64,000 nucleotides of DNA from an uncultured Saprospiraceae bacterium (lineage in GTDB: Bacteria; Bacteroidota; Bacteroidia; Chitinophagales; Saprospiraceae): positions 79,812 through 143,811 of the forward strand of contig CALDEM010000019.1 of NCBI GenBank assembly GCA_937942435.1, given 5' to 3'. Numbering within the stretch: position 1 is the stretch's first letter; each line of letters opens with the position of its first letter. Made by a program: the position numbers and the translations under genes. The notes below the pieces were generated by a model, which made no database searches, had not been told where the DNA came from, and was given only the letters and a program-made list of their open reading frames with translations. Of this stretch, positions 63,922 to 64,000 are shown in pieces.

Positions 63922-64000
63922 TGTCTGACTCGAGTCGGAAGAATGAGTTGTTGTATCGTGTTTACGCGGTGCTCTTTATATTCTTCGTGTTCGCTCTTGT
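63921..64000 (+). CDS. Start of a probable penicillin-binding protein FtsI (truncated by window)
   Basis: ATG at 63921 overlaps the ftsL stop by 1 bp and opens a frame of at least 26 codons to the window end. It begins MSDSSRKNELLYRVYAVLFIFFVFAL, a short charged start followed by a membrane helix. In this gene order the next gene is ftsI (PBP3). Only the first helix is visible, so the name rests on context. Confidence 0.6.
   Translation, partial: MSDSSRKNELLYRVYAVLFIFFVFAL

Overview
The window is a chromosome segment of a Bacteroidota bacterium, most likely a Saprospirales-type (Saprospiraceae/Lewinella-like) member. The reasons are: core type IX secretion genes (porV, porU, a PorP/SprF protein, gldJ); secreted proteins with type A and type B T9SS sorting tails; a bacterial ceramide (sphingolipid) gene set; promoter elements of the TAnnTTTG type; few Shine-Dalgarno sites with several TTG starts; and MopE-repeat proteins with dockerin-like ends. 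The taxonomic call is inference from gene content. Most of the window is ordinary chromosome. I see no prophage, insertion sequence, CRISPR array, tRNA or rRNA.

Layout. 1-1.8 kb: three tightly packed minus-strand secreted proteins (one cut by the window edge), one collagen-like and one with a T9SS tail. 1.9-11.3 kb: amidase lipoprotein, DASS symporter, a GH31-family protein that appears to lack its catalytic aspartates, GNAT, an orphan ModA, a sodium:solute symporter, DgkA and a PA14-OmpA protein. 11.3-11.9 kb: a gene-free stretch with a hairpin. 11.9-20 kb: SdiA-regulated-like lipoprotein and LLM monooxygenase; glycerol genes glpD and glpK flanking a decayed Gfo/Idh/MocA oxidoreductase; a membrane-anchored M15-like protein, RidA and YebC. 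20-23.4 kb: two related MopE-repeat/dockerin-like secreted proteins. 23.4-25.7 kb: a hisC-hpd aromatic amino acid pair with an unexplained terminator upstream.

26.6-36.3 kb is the T9SS block: porV-porU on minus, diverging from porP/sprF-like, gldJ and murF on plus, then a degenerate arginase-fold protein convergent with murF. An OmpA protein with calcium-type repeats, mutS, a small barrel protein, a DUF3299-like protein and holA follow.

43.9-53 kb is a run of minus-strand genes. At its centre are serine palmitoyltransferase, a GNAT-type ceramide synthase candidate and an epimerase-type ceramide reductase candidate, overlapping one another by a few bases. Just upstream lies a four-histidine-box fatty acid hydroxylase that could 2-hydroxylate the ceramide acyl chain. 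DUF4833 and DUF5686 proteins lie further upstream; an HD phosphohydrolase and a polytopic GT-C-like membrane protein lie downstream.

53-60.5 kb: FabH, a potassium-channel-like protein with a zinc-ribbon tail, a 2TM protein, YaaA, DUF1573, fused branched-chain 2-oxoacid dehydrogenase E1 and a Dpm1-like glycosyltransferase. 60.5-64 kb: a type B T9SS protein, then the start of the dcw cell-division cluster (mraZ, rsmH, ftsL-like and the first codons of a probable ftsI), preceded by three tandem MraZ boxes.

All positions and residue numbers were read by hand. Family assignments rest on motif recognition; no searches were run.
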